Shown here: piece after piece, positions 16,677-24,860 of the stretch
Position numbering within the stretch: the stretch's first letter is position 1
Layout of the letters: each line of letters begins with the position of its first letter
Origin: Paludibacteraceae bacterium
GTDB taxonomy: Bacteria; Bacteroidota; Bacteroidia; Bacteroidales; Paludibacteraceae
DNA: 63,168 nucleotides
Assembly (NCBI GenBank): GCA_024405895.1
Contig: JAKSNW010000010.1
Span: 1-63,168, forward strand
Reading direction: 5' to 3'
Translations under genes and position numbers: made by a program
Notes under the pieces: model-generated
Database searches by the model: none
What the model saw: the letters and a program-made list of their open reading frames with translations, nothing else
What the model was told of the DNA's origin: nothing

Positions 16677-19600
16677 GTGGCCAATAGCAACGACCACTGT
16701 ACTTTCTATTATGACGAATTGAACGGCGTCTATGTCGGTGCAGAAGACAATACCCCTATGGGCTATGGCAACCGTCCAAAATACACCTCAACACTTCATG
16801 CATACTCGGTGAATGCCCGTCTCCTCACCCGTTTCTATACACCGGGCTATCAGATTGGCTCTGCTACAGCCAACGACACCCGACCTATCAACCCATACTA
16901 TAAATACAGTTGTGCTCAATCTATCTACACTGCCAGTGAGATAGGTGGAGCTGGTTTCTTGAGAGGCATCAGTTTGATGACAGCCTCTAACTTTGCCGAC
17001 AACCGTAACGTCGAGATCTACGTCGGTCACACCGACCTTAACTCCTACAGCTCCGTCACACCTATTCCTCTGGAGAATATGGTGAAAGTGTATGGCGGCA
17101 TCACCAACTTCGAAGGAAATGCCCGCTACACCTATTTCCCTTTCAACCAACCATTCCTCTACAATGGCCGACAAAATCTTGTGGTTTATGTCTACGATAA
17201 GACTGGTGTCTACGACAACAACCAGCGTCCAACCTTTGCCGTAGAACCAACCACCACCTGTCGCTGTATCTACGACCGAGCCGACACTCGTACCTGCGAA
17301 CCAGCCAACTGGGCTATGCAGACTTCAAACTCTCGTCCTGTCGTCTTGTTCGACATTAAGAGAGGTGGAGTGGAAATCGGCTCTTGTGCTGTCAGCAACC
17401 GTCCGGGCGAGCCTATCAACGACGACTACAAATACACCGTCACCCAAATCATCTATACCAAAGAAGAACTGGGTCAGCAGCCTGTCATCCTCAACAACAT
17501 CGCCTTCCATCAACTTAGTGGTAATGTCACTCGAAGCGGTTATATCTACCTCAGCGAGACCGACAAATCTACCTTTGCCAACAATGCCGACTGGGATCCG
17601 ATTGACAACTACGGCAAGGCTCACGTCGGTACATTCAGTTTCAACAAAAACGACGACTGGGCTACCGTCAACTTCCTCTATCCGTTTACCTATTCCGGTA
17701 AGAAGAATCTCTGTGTCACCATTCTCGACTACACCAACTCTGCCAATCCGGGCGTGGATATCTACACCCCGTATTTCTGTGAAGAGGCAGTTGCAGGGAA
17801 GGTGCTCCGAGCCTATTGTGACACCGTTCAGATCAACCCACAAAATGCCAACCGCTATGCCTCACCGGCCATCTTGCCTTACCGCCCAATAGCTAAGTTC
17901 GGCATGTCGCCTGTCTCATCCTGCGACCTCGTCATCACCCCGAACGAACCATATAGCGAAGACTTCCAATCTGGTCTCATTCCATCCTGCTGGCAGGTAG
18001 GCAGCTATCAAGGCGGTTCTACACCAGGCATCTCCAATACCACCTTGCCAAGCGACAGTGCTACCAACTACTCGCTGACACTTCGTGGTAACGACAAATA
18101 TGCCTCTACACCTCTGGTGCTCAACCCAGTGAAAGATACCCGATTGAGCTTCCGCGTGTGGAAATCCAATGGCAACCCTAACGACCTCATCGTTGGTGTC
18201 TCCGAAGTACAGGCTCTCTCTTCTTCGTCAGCCGTCTCCTATCGCTTCGTACCGCTCGACACCATCTCCGATGCTGCCAACGGACAGTGGACATCCTACA
18301 ACCTCCAACTCTACAACGGAGGTCCACAAGGCAACCGCTACATCTCCTTCGTCACCAAAGGCACCTCTACCACTGCCGACTACCATATCGACGATATCCT
18401 TATTGAGGCTAACGAGATTGTCTTGCCAGAGTTCACCTCTCTCTACTCAATAGAAACCGGTGGTTCGGTTAGGGCTGTTGTCAATGTCGACACACACGGC
18501 AAGGCCTCAAAATATGAGTTGCGACTCTGCAACACACCTAATGCCAACGACTATTTCTGGGTCAACAGCAACCTCACTCCGAATTCCATTATTCGTCCGA
18601 GTGCCAACCTCGCCTTCAACACCAAATACTACGTCTTCATCCGCATCAAACTGGCCGACAACTACTACACCGATTGGGTGATGCAAGAACTTGTCACCGT
18701 GCGTCAAGCCGTCACTCTCCCTGTTATAGAAGAGTTTGAAAATAGCTCTGCTGTTGCTGCTAAATGGGGTCTCAACACCTACACAGGCACCAACGGTTGG
18801 TTTGTAGGCTCAGCTGCCAAATCAGAAGGCAACCAAGGTCTCTACATCTCCAATAACAATGGTGTCAGCAACCAGTATGGCAGCACCACCACCAATGCTA
18901 CTGCCATCCTCGATGTCCAGATGTCTAACGGTACCTACAACGTAGAATATGCATGGCGTTGTAAAGGTGAAATCTACTCTTCAGGAACCAATGCCTACGA
19001 CTACTTCCGTGTCTACCTTGCTCCTTCAACTGTTTCCGATGCTACCCTCCAATCTTTCTATGGTGCTTCCACACTTCCATCTGGCTGCATCCCATTGGAT
19101 AATGGCAGTTTCCTCAACTCCACCATCGATACTCTTTGGCACAAATACACCGGTTCTGTCGATATCGCCACTGCCGGTACCTACAAACTCGTTATCCTCT
19201 GGCACAACGATGCCTCAGTCTGCAACGATCCTCCAGTAGCTATCGACCACCTCTTCCTCGGCAACACCGTGGCAAGAACCATCAACGACTCTACCTGCCG
19301 CAACGTACCATATACTAAATATGGTTTCAACGTCACCACCGATGAGATTCAGACCGGTGCGATGGCTGTTCGTACCCACCGCAGCAACGATACCGTCTAT
19401 ACGCTCTATCTCACCCTCGTCGACGTGAAGAGAACCAACGTGTATGCCAACGTTTGTCAGACCGACTTGCCTTACATTTGGAAAGGTATGTCAATGACCG
19501 AGACTGGCAACTTCAATGCTTATCTCACGGCTGCAAACGGTTGCGACTCTATCGTTACCTTGCACCTCACCGTCAATCCTAACACCAAAGACACCGTTTA

Positions 19601-22600
19601 TGTCTCTGTCACCAGTGCCGACCTCCCTTACACCTGGCGAGGTCAGACCTACAATGCTGCAGGCACCTACACTGTCACCGAGCCTGGTGTCGTAACTCCT
19701 TGCCCTAATTACCATACCTTGGTATTGACCATCACCGATCTCCCGGTTCGTTCTCTCCCTTATATCACCGATTTTGAGAACACCGTGCTTGATGCCGACT
19801 GGTTCTTCTACAACAACTCAACCTCACCTAACCGAAGCGAGTGGCATATCGGTTCCGCAGTCAACAATGGTGGCAACCGTTCGCTCTATATCTCCAACGA
19901 CGGTGGCTTGACCCATACCTACGACGAAGCCTCAACCACCATTACCATGGCAGTCTTCCCAGCTCATGCAGCAGCAGGCAACTATGCCATCAGCTACGAC
20001 TGGCTGGGCCTCGGCGAGTCTTTCTACGACTACATGCGTGTCTATGTTGTTCGTGCGTCCGACTTCGATGCCTCAACACTCTTCGGCAGTGTCAACTACC
20101 AATCTCTGCCAAGCTACACCATTCCTGTGGCCAACAGATACCTCAATGGTCATAACACCTGGCAGCATGAAGCAACTATCGTCAACCTCCCAACCACCGA
20201 CGACTACTACGTTGTCTTCCACTGGCAAAACGATGACGACACCTACAACGACCCACCTGTTGCTATCGACAACTTCAGATTTACCGCACCGATATATTCT
20301 ACAGTGGGTGTTACCCATTGTAACGACGAAGAATTCAATCGCTTCGGCCTCCATCTGAGTGTTGAAGACTTGGCATCTCTCACTGGAGAGAATTACATAA
20401 CTTCCACTTCCAACGATACTATATATCGTGTATACCTTACCGTTGTGGAAGCTAAGACTACCAACCTTACTCAGACTGTCTGCTCTTCTGATCTTCCATT
20501 CTCTTGGAATGGTCAGACCATCACGGCTGCAGGTACCTACACCCACAACGATTTGACAGTCTACGGTTGCGACTCTATCGTGACACTCACCGTCAATGTC
20601 AACCCTGTCAAAGCCTCCAGCGAGACTATGACATTCTGTTCTTCCGAGTTGCCTTACTCATGGCATGATTATATTATCACTGCTGAAGGCACCTACACCT
20701 ACACCACTACGGCTGCCAACGGCTGCGACCCTGTTGTGACACTCACTGTCAACGTCTTCCCTTCTTATTCAAACACATGGAATGTCACACGTTGCTCCAA
20801 CGAATTGCCATACATCTGGCATGGCAAAACCTACAATGCCACCAGTACCGACATCTGGACCAGCACCACTGCCAACGGCTGCGACTCTGTTGAAACACTC
20901 AACTTCACCGTCTTGCCATCTACCGTCGACACCGTGCATATCAACCTCAACTATGGTGATTCTGTGCTCATCAACGGCATCTACTATCATGCTACAGGCA
21001 CTCAGATGGTCAACTACATCAATGCTTCTGGCTGCGACTCTGTGGTCTACTACAAACTCCGCACCGTTCCTGCCAACCAGGTAACCTTGCCTTATGTTGA
21101 GAACTTCGAGAATACTCAAAATGGCGACTGGGCTGTTGTCTCAACCTCTACTGCTGCAGCTGCTTCCAAATGGTATGTTGGTACAGCTGTCAACAATGGT
21201 GGAACACACTCTCTCTACGTCTCCAACGACAATGGTGTAAGCAATGCCTACACCTCTGGTGGCTATCGTTCGTCTGCTGTTCGTTATGTTCACGTACCAA
21301 CCACAGGTAACTACGACGTTGCCTACGATTGGCGTTGCTACGGCGAATACAACTCTGGTCAAACCTCATTCTACGATTACTTCCGTGTCTACCTTGCACC
21401 TGTTACAAGCACCACACTGGAGTCTATCAACAACTGGTATAGTCCGACTTCAATGAATGCCAACTACATCTCTCTCGATGGCATCATAAACCACTTCGGT
21501 CCAGCCAATCCTAACTGGGAGGCTTTCGACGACAGTGTCAACATCCCTGCCGGCGACTACTTCCTCGTCTTCCTCTGGCGCGACGACAGTTCTATTGCAC
21601 ACAACCCACCTGCTGCTATCGACAACTTCTATCTGGGTCAGAACCTCCATCGTCTCACCTTCAACGACAATGCTTGTACCGGTAGCGACTACAACGGCCA
21701 CGGCTTCAGCTTCACAGCCAGCCAGCTTGTCTCTGGTCTCCATACCTATACACGTATCAATGGCGACTCACTCATCACCCTCAACCTCACCGTATCGCTC
21801 CGAAGCGAGACCAGTCAGTCTATGTCGTTGTGCCCATCCGAACTGCCTTACAGTTGGCATGGTCAGAACATCACTGCTGCAGGCTCCTACACATGGAACG
21901 GCACTGCTGCCAATGGCTGCGACTCTATCGTGACACTCAACGTAACACTGAAGCAGCCAAAGGCTTCCAACGAGTCAATCGCTGTCTGCCCATCCGAGTT
22001 GCCATACAGTTGGCATGGTCAAAGCCTCACCGCTGCAGGCAACTACAACTACACTACCACAGCCTCTAACGGTTGCGACTCTGTTGTTACCCTGACCTTC
22101 TCTGTAAAACAGGCAAAGGCCACCACACTCACACAGAGCATCTGTCCTGCCGACATCCCATACAGCTGGCATGGTCAGAACATCACAACGGCTGGTACTT
22201 ACACCTGGACAGGTACTGCTGCCAATGGCTGCGACTCAGTGGTAACATTGAATCTCACCGTCAGTCAGGCGAAGACCAACACTGTCAACCGTGCTGTCTG
22301 CCCATCCGAACTCCCATTCTCTTGGAACGGTCAGAACATCAACGCTGCAGGCTCTTATACCTACAACACTGTAGCTTCCAACGGTTGCGACTCCATCGTC
22401 ACCCTCGTGGTTACTCTCAAGCAGCCTAAGGCCACCAGCCTCACACAGACCATCTGCCCATCCGACATCCCATACAGTTGGCATGGTCAGAACATCACAA
22501 CGGCTGGTACCTACACTTGGACAGGCACTGCCTCCAACGGCTGCGACTCTGTCGTAACCCTTACCTTGACTATCAGTCAGGCAAAGAGCGCTAACGTCTC

Positions 22601-23465
22601 ACTCAGTGTTTGTCCTTCCGAATTGCCATACACATGGAATGGTCAGAGTCTCACTACCGCAGGCACCTACACCTACAACACCGTGGCTGCCAACGGTTGC
22701 GACTCAGTAGTTACACTCACCTTCACCGTTAAGCAAAACAAGGCAACCAGCGTTTCCTACACTGCTTGTCCATCTGAATTGCCTTACACTTGGAATGGTC
22801 AGAGCCTCACTACCGCAGGTACTTACACCTACAACACCGTGGCTGCTAACGGCTGCGACTCAGTAGTGACACTCACCTTTGCTGTTGGACAAACCAAAAC
22901 CACCAACCTCAGCCACGCTGTCTGCGACAACGAGTTGCCATACCTCTGGAATGGTCAGAGCCTCACTGCTGCCGGCACCTACACCTACAGCACCACCGCT
23001 GTCAATGGCTGCGACTCTATCGTGACCCTCACCCTGACTGTCAACGCTACCTTCCAAGGCACAGAGACCCTCGACCTCGAGTCAACCGATCTCCCATACA
23101 CTTGGAACGGACAGACCATCACTGCAGCAGGCACCTACACCTACAACGGTACCACTGCTGCTGGCTGCGACTCCGTCATCACCTTGACTGTCACCGTCAC
23201 TACCGTTGGTCTCGACTATGCCGACGACATGCTCTTCCGCATCTCACCAAACCCTGTGAAACGTGGTGAGACCGTCCGCATTGATGCCGAAGTAGGGGAG
23301 TCCTTCGTCGTAGAGCTCTACACCTCTGAGTCCAAACTGATGAACCGCTTCACTGCCGAAGCATCACCACTCTTCATCACCATGCCAGAGGTCGATGGTC
23401 TCTATCTCATCCGTCTCGTCACCGAATCCGGTCGCGTGATGTACGGCAAAGTCATCGTGAAGTAG
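16677..23465 (+). CDS. Giant T9SS adhesin-like protein, main part
   Basis: 2262 codons open, from a GTG at 16677, in frame with 15642-16634; the true gene probably spans 15642-23465, about 2600 residues. Order of parts: rest of module copy 2, copies 3 (IYTASEI, VEIYVGHT, LVVYVYDKTG) and 4 (IIYTKEEL, NLCVTILDYT); a MAM/jelly-roll-like domain; then three further beta-sandwich domains starting LPVIEEFEN, LPYITDFEN and LPYVENFEN, each ending P-P-V/A-A-I-D-N/H, alternating with about 50-residue repeats of the form C-P-S-E-L-P-Y-x-W-x-G ... N-G-C-D-S-V-V-T-L; nine such repeats run unbroken near the end. The final 90 residues are a T9SS type A sorting domain (ISPNPVKRGETV, GLYLIRLV, YGKVIVK). Each repeat usually has two Cys that could pair. 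Likely a long surface adhesin or matrix protein. Confidence 0.85.
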   Translation: MANSNDHCTFYYDELNGVYVGAEDNTPMGYGNRPKYTSTLHAYSVNARLLTRFYTPGYQIGSATANDTRPINPYYKYSCAQSIYTASEIGGAGFLRGISLMTASNFADNRNVEIYVGHTDLNSYSSVTPIPLENMVKVYGGITNFEGNARYTYFPFNQPFLYNGRQNLVVYVYDKTGVYDNNQRPTFAVEPTTTCRCIYDRADTRTCEPANWAMQTSNSRPVVLFDIKRGGVEIGSCAVSNRPGEPINDDYKYTVTQIIYTKEELGQQPVILNNIAFHQLSGNVTRSGYIYLSETDKSTFANNADWDPIDNYGKAHVGTFSFNKNDDWATVNFLYPFTYSGKKNLCVTILDYTNSANPGVDIYTPYFCEEAVAGKVLRAYCDTVQINPQNANRYASPAILPYRPIAKFGMSPVSSCDLVITPNEPYSEDFQSGLIPSCWQVGSYQGGSTPGISNTTLPSDSATNYSLTLRGNDKYASTPLVLNPVKDTRLSFRVWKSNGNPNDLIVGVSEVQALSSSSAVSYRFVPLDTISDAANGQWTSYNLQLYNGGPQGNRYISFVTKGTSTTADYHIDDILIEANEIVLPEFTSLYSIETGGSVRAVVNVDTHGKASKYELRLCNTPNANDYFWVNSNLTPNSIIRPSANLAFNTKYYVFIRIKLADNYYTDWVMQELVTVRQAVTLPVIEEFENSSAVAAKWGLNTYTGTNGWFVGSAAKSEGNQGLYISNNNGVSNQYGSTTTNATAILDVQMSNGTYNVEYAWRCKGEIYSSGTNAYDYFRVYLAPSTVSDATLQSFYGASTLPSGCIPLDNGSFLNSTIDTLWHKYTGSVDIATAGTYKLVILWHNDASVCNDPPVAIDHLFLGNTVARTINDSTCRNVPYTKYGFNVTTDEIQTGAMAVRTHRSNDTVYTLYLTLVDVKRTNVYANVCQTDLPYIWKGMSMTETGNFNAYLTAANGCDSIVTLHLTVNPNTKDTVYVSVTSADLPYTWRGQTYNAAGTYTVTEPGVVTPCPNYHTLVLTITDLPVRSLPYITDFENTVLDADWFFYNNSTSPNRSEWHIGSAVNNGGNRSLYISNDGGLTHTYDEASTTITMAVFPAHAAAGNYAISYDWLGLGESFYDYMRVYVVRASDFDASTLFGSVNYQSLPSYTIPVANRYLNGHNTWQHEATIVNLPTTDDYYVVFHWQNDDDTYNDPPVAIDNFRFTAPIYSTVGVTHCNDEEFNRFGLHLSVEDLASLTGENYITSTSNDTIYRVYLTVVEAKTTNLTQTVCSSDLPFSWNGQTITAAGTYTHNDLTVYGCDSIVTLTVNVNPVKASSETMTFCSSELPYSWHDYIITAEGTYTYTTTAANGCDPVVTLTVNVFPSYSNTWNVTRCSNELPYIWHGKTYNATSTDIWTSTTANGCDSVETLNFTVLPSTVDTVHINLNYGDSVLINGIYYHATGTQMVNYINASGCDSVVYYKLRTVPANQVTLPYVENFENTQNGDWAVVSTSTAAAASKWYVGTAVNNGGTHSLYVSNDNGVSNAYTSGGYRSSAVRYVHVPTTGNYDVAYDWRCYGEYNSGQTSFYDYFRVYLAPVTSTTLESINNWYSPTSMNANYISLDGIINHFGPANPNWEAFDDSVNIPAGDYFLVFLWRDDSSIAHNPPAAIDNFYLGQNLHRLTFNDNACTGSDYNGHGFSFTASQLVSGLHTYTRINGDSLITLNLTVSLRSETSQSMSLCPSELPYSWHGQNITAAGSYTWNGTAANGCDSIVTLNVTLKQPKASNESIAVCPSELPYSWHGQSLTAAGNYNYTTTASNGCDSVVTLTFSVKQAKATTLTQSICPADIPYSWHGQNITTAGTYTWTGTAANGCDSVVTLNLTVSQAKTNTVNRAVCPSELPFSWNGQNINAAGSYTYNTVASNGCDSIVTLVVTLKQPKATSLTQTICPSDIPYSWHGQNITTAGTYTWTGTASNGCDSVVTLTLTISQAKSANVSLSVCPSELPYTWNGQSLTTAGTYTYNTVAANGCDSVVTLTFTVKQNKATSVSYTACPSELPYTWNGQSLTTAGTYTYNTVAANGCDSVVTLTFAVGQTKTTNLSHAVCDNELPYLWNGQSLTAAGTYTYSTTAVNGCDSIVTLTLTVNATFQGTETLDLESTDLPYTWNGQTITAAGTYTYNGTTAAGCDSVITLTVTVTTVGLDYADDMLFRISPNPVKRGETVRIDAEVGESFVVELYTSESKLMNRFTAEASPLFITMPEVDGLYLIRLVTESGRVMYGKVIVK
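21810..23205 (+). repeat. Nine 156-bp tandem repeats within the adhesin
   Basis: The codon for the first Cys of each unit recurs at exactly 156-base steps, checked at 21831, 21987, 22143, 22611 and 22923. Each unit encodes 52 residues (SELPYSWHGQ ... NGCDSVVTL). Two neighbouring units near 22611 and 22767 are nearly identical, which suggests recent duplication. The last unit lacks the first Cys. Related but more divergent units lie upstream (about 19440-19740 and 20450-21070). Confidence 0.92.
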
Positions 23466-23536
23466 TGCGTGGTCGCACCGACCGCAATACGATAACTCTA
23501 ACGATAACTGGTTTTCGTTAGCGTTGAAAATATCCC

Positions 23537-23566
23537 AGCCCCGCTTACCTAAGCGGGGCTTTTTGT
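23537..23566 (+). terminator. Intrinsic terminator after the adhesin gene
   Basis: AGCCCCGCTTA and TAAGCGGGGCT form a perfect stem of about 10 bp with a tight loop, followed by TTTTTG. Confidence 0.92.
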
Positions 23567-23621
23567 TTACCATAGGATAAAGGTTAAAGAGGTTCAAGTG
23601 GTTCAAATGTATAATGCGGTT

Positions 23622-23703
23622 CAACCCTGAAGGGGTTGTTGTCAATAGCCCAGGGTGCAACCCTGGGAATAAAGGCAACCACACAAAATCGCCCTGTAGG
23701 GGC
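23622..23703. repeat. Cluster of three short palindromes (REP-like)
   Basis: Three hairpins in 82 bases: CAACCC/GGGTTG (23622-23638), CCCAGGG/CCCTGGG (23649-23667) and GCCC/GGGC within GCCCTGTAGGGGC (23691-23703). This arrangement looks like the interspersed palindromic elements found in many Bacteroidales genomes. Just upstream, GGTTCAAGTGGTTCAAAT (from 23591) also occurs near 51060. No transposase is nearby. Confidence 0.6.
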
Positions 23704-23962
23704 AAAAGTAAAAACGGCTACTTGCGAAGAACAACTTCTGTTCCGTTTGGGCAACTCTGCAAATAACTCTTTCTGCTAACTGGATGCGAGAGTAAGCCGT
23801 TCTACTTACTCCTATTGCTAATTCGACGTATGGACAAACCTCACTTGATTACAGTTACTGCAAAGTGTTCGTAAGCATAATTTCTTTTATTTGCCCTTAT
23901 TGCAAGTTGGCTGTGACTTCAAACCAAAAAGAATGTGAAAATTGCAGAATAACAATTAAGGC

Positions 23963-24420
23963 AAACCAAAAAGTTTAGACTCGTTGCTACCTCGCAATAA
24001 CCGTAAACCAAAAAGTTTGGACTCATTGCTACCTCGCAATAACCGTAAACCAAAAAGTTCAGACTCATTGCTACCTCGCAATAATCGTAAACCAAAAAGT
24101 TTAGACTCATTGCTACCTCGCAATAACTGCAAACCAAAAAGTTCAGACTCATTGCTACCTCGCAATAACTGCAAACCAAAAAGTTCAGACTCATTGCTAC
24201 CTCGCAATAACCGCAAACCAAAAAGTTCAGACTCATTGCTACCTCGCAATAACCGTAAACCAAAAAGTTTGGACTCGCTGCTACCTCGCAATAACCGTAA
24301 ACCAAAAAGTTTGGACTCATTGCCACCTCGCAATAACCGTAAACCAAAAAGTTCAGACTCATTGCTACCTCGCAATAACCGCAAACCAAAAAGTATTGGA
24401 TTTACTGCGAGGTAGCGTAA
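23963..24420. repeat. 42-bp tandem repeat array, about ten copies
   Basis: Unit of 42 bp, about ten copies, differing at a few positions; a degenerate copy of its AAACCAAAAAG part also lies one period upstream (23921). Each unit contains a small dyad ATTGC-6-GCAAT. The array ends with an inverted half-unit, TGCGAGGTAGC (24406-24416), the reverse complement of GCTACCTCGCA in every unit. Because 42 is a multiple of three, several frames on both strands stay open; I do not regard these as genes. Confidence 0.92.
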
Positions 24421-24524
24421 ACAGCAAAACAATCTTGCATGGACTTCATGTAAAGTCGCTGCGACAGTAAAATTCTCTGTGAAGATCTTGGCCGGGATGA
24501 CTTAAGGAGAAAAAATGTGAAATT

Positions 24525-24558
24525 TTGCTCACGTTATTGTAGAAAAGTAGTATTTTTG
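24525..24558 (+). promoter_or_regulatory. Promoter of candidate structured RNA
   Basis: TTG (24525-24527), about 23 bases, then TATTTTTG (24551-24558). The -7 box fits TAnnTTTG well; the spacer is slightly long. Confidence 0.5.
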
Positions 24559-24564
24559 TGGCGA

Positions 24565-24818
24565 AATACAAAAGCGTCATTCAACGCTTGTTCTTGGCAA
24601 TGTGAAATTAGCACCTTCAACAGTACACCAAGACAAGAAAAAATGATGCTCACGGACGTGCTTATGTCTGTTCCGTGGGTGTGCCATAGATGTATGTCAA
24701 TGGCACATTTCACGGCGTACATATATCCGTTAGCGTGGGTAGTCGTTTTGTTTGTCTGTGTACTAGGTCGTGCTAAACCTCACATTGCAGACAACGAAAT
24801 GGGCATCCACGCTTTTTT
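24565..24818 (+). ncRNA. Candidate structured non-coding RNA or leader
   Basis: About 254 bases between a -7 box and a terminator hairpin, with a chain of perfect local stems: AAGCGT/ACGCTT (24572-24589), TCTTGG/CCAAGA (24592-24633), CACGGA/TCCGTG (24651-24677), GTGCCAT/ATGGCAC (24681-24706), ACGG/CCGT (about 24711-24730) and the long final stem (24732-24813). It does not show the conserved blocks of RNase P RNA, tmRNA or SRP RNA. It lies 43 bases before the protease operon, so it may be a free small RNA or an attenuating leader for that operon. A 106-residue frame covers it but looks like chance. Confidence 0.5.
24732..24818 (+). terminator. Long terminator hairpin of the candidate RNA
   Basis: AGCGTGG (24732-24738) pairs with CCACGCT (24807-24813). 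After a small internal loop, 24743-24758 pairs with 24788-24802 over about 15 positions with one bulge and several G-T pairs. A run of T (24813-24818) follows directly. The stem encloses a loop of about 29 bases. Confidence 0.65.
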
Positions 24819-24860
24819 GTGTAAACTATTCTCTTAGGGTGCGGGAGGAATCATAGGACA

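Noticed and set aside
23963-24400. CRISPR-like array
   Set aside because: The 42-bp units are directly joined with no unique spacers, and there are no cas genes in the window.
23919-24432. Long open frames on both strands across the 42-bp array
   Set aside because: They stay open only because the stop-free unit length is a multiple of three; no start context or recognisable protein.
24517-24837. 106-residue plus-strand frame over the structured RNA
   Set aside because: Composition is unlike the neighbouring proteins, and the DNA is better explained by perfect RNA stems and a terminator.
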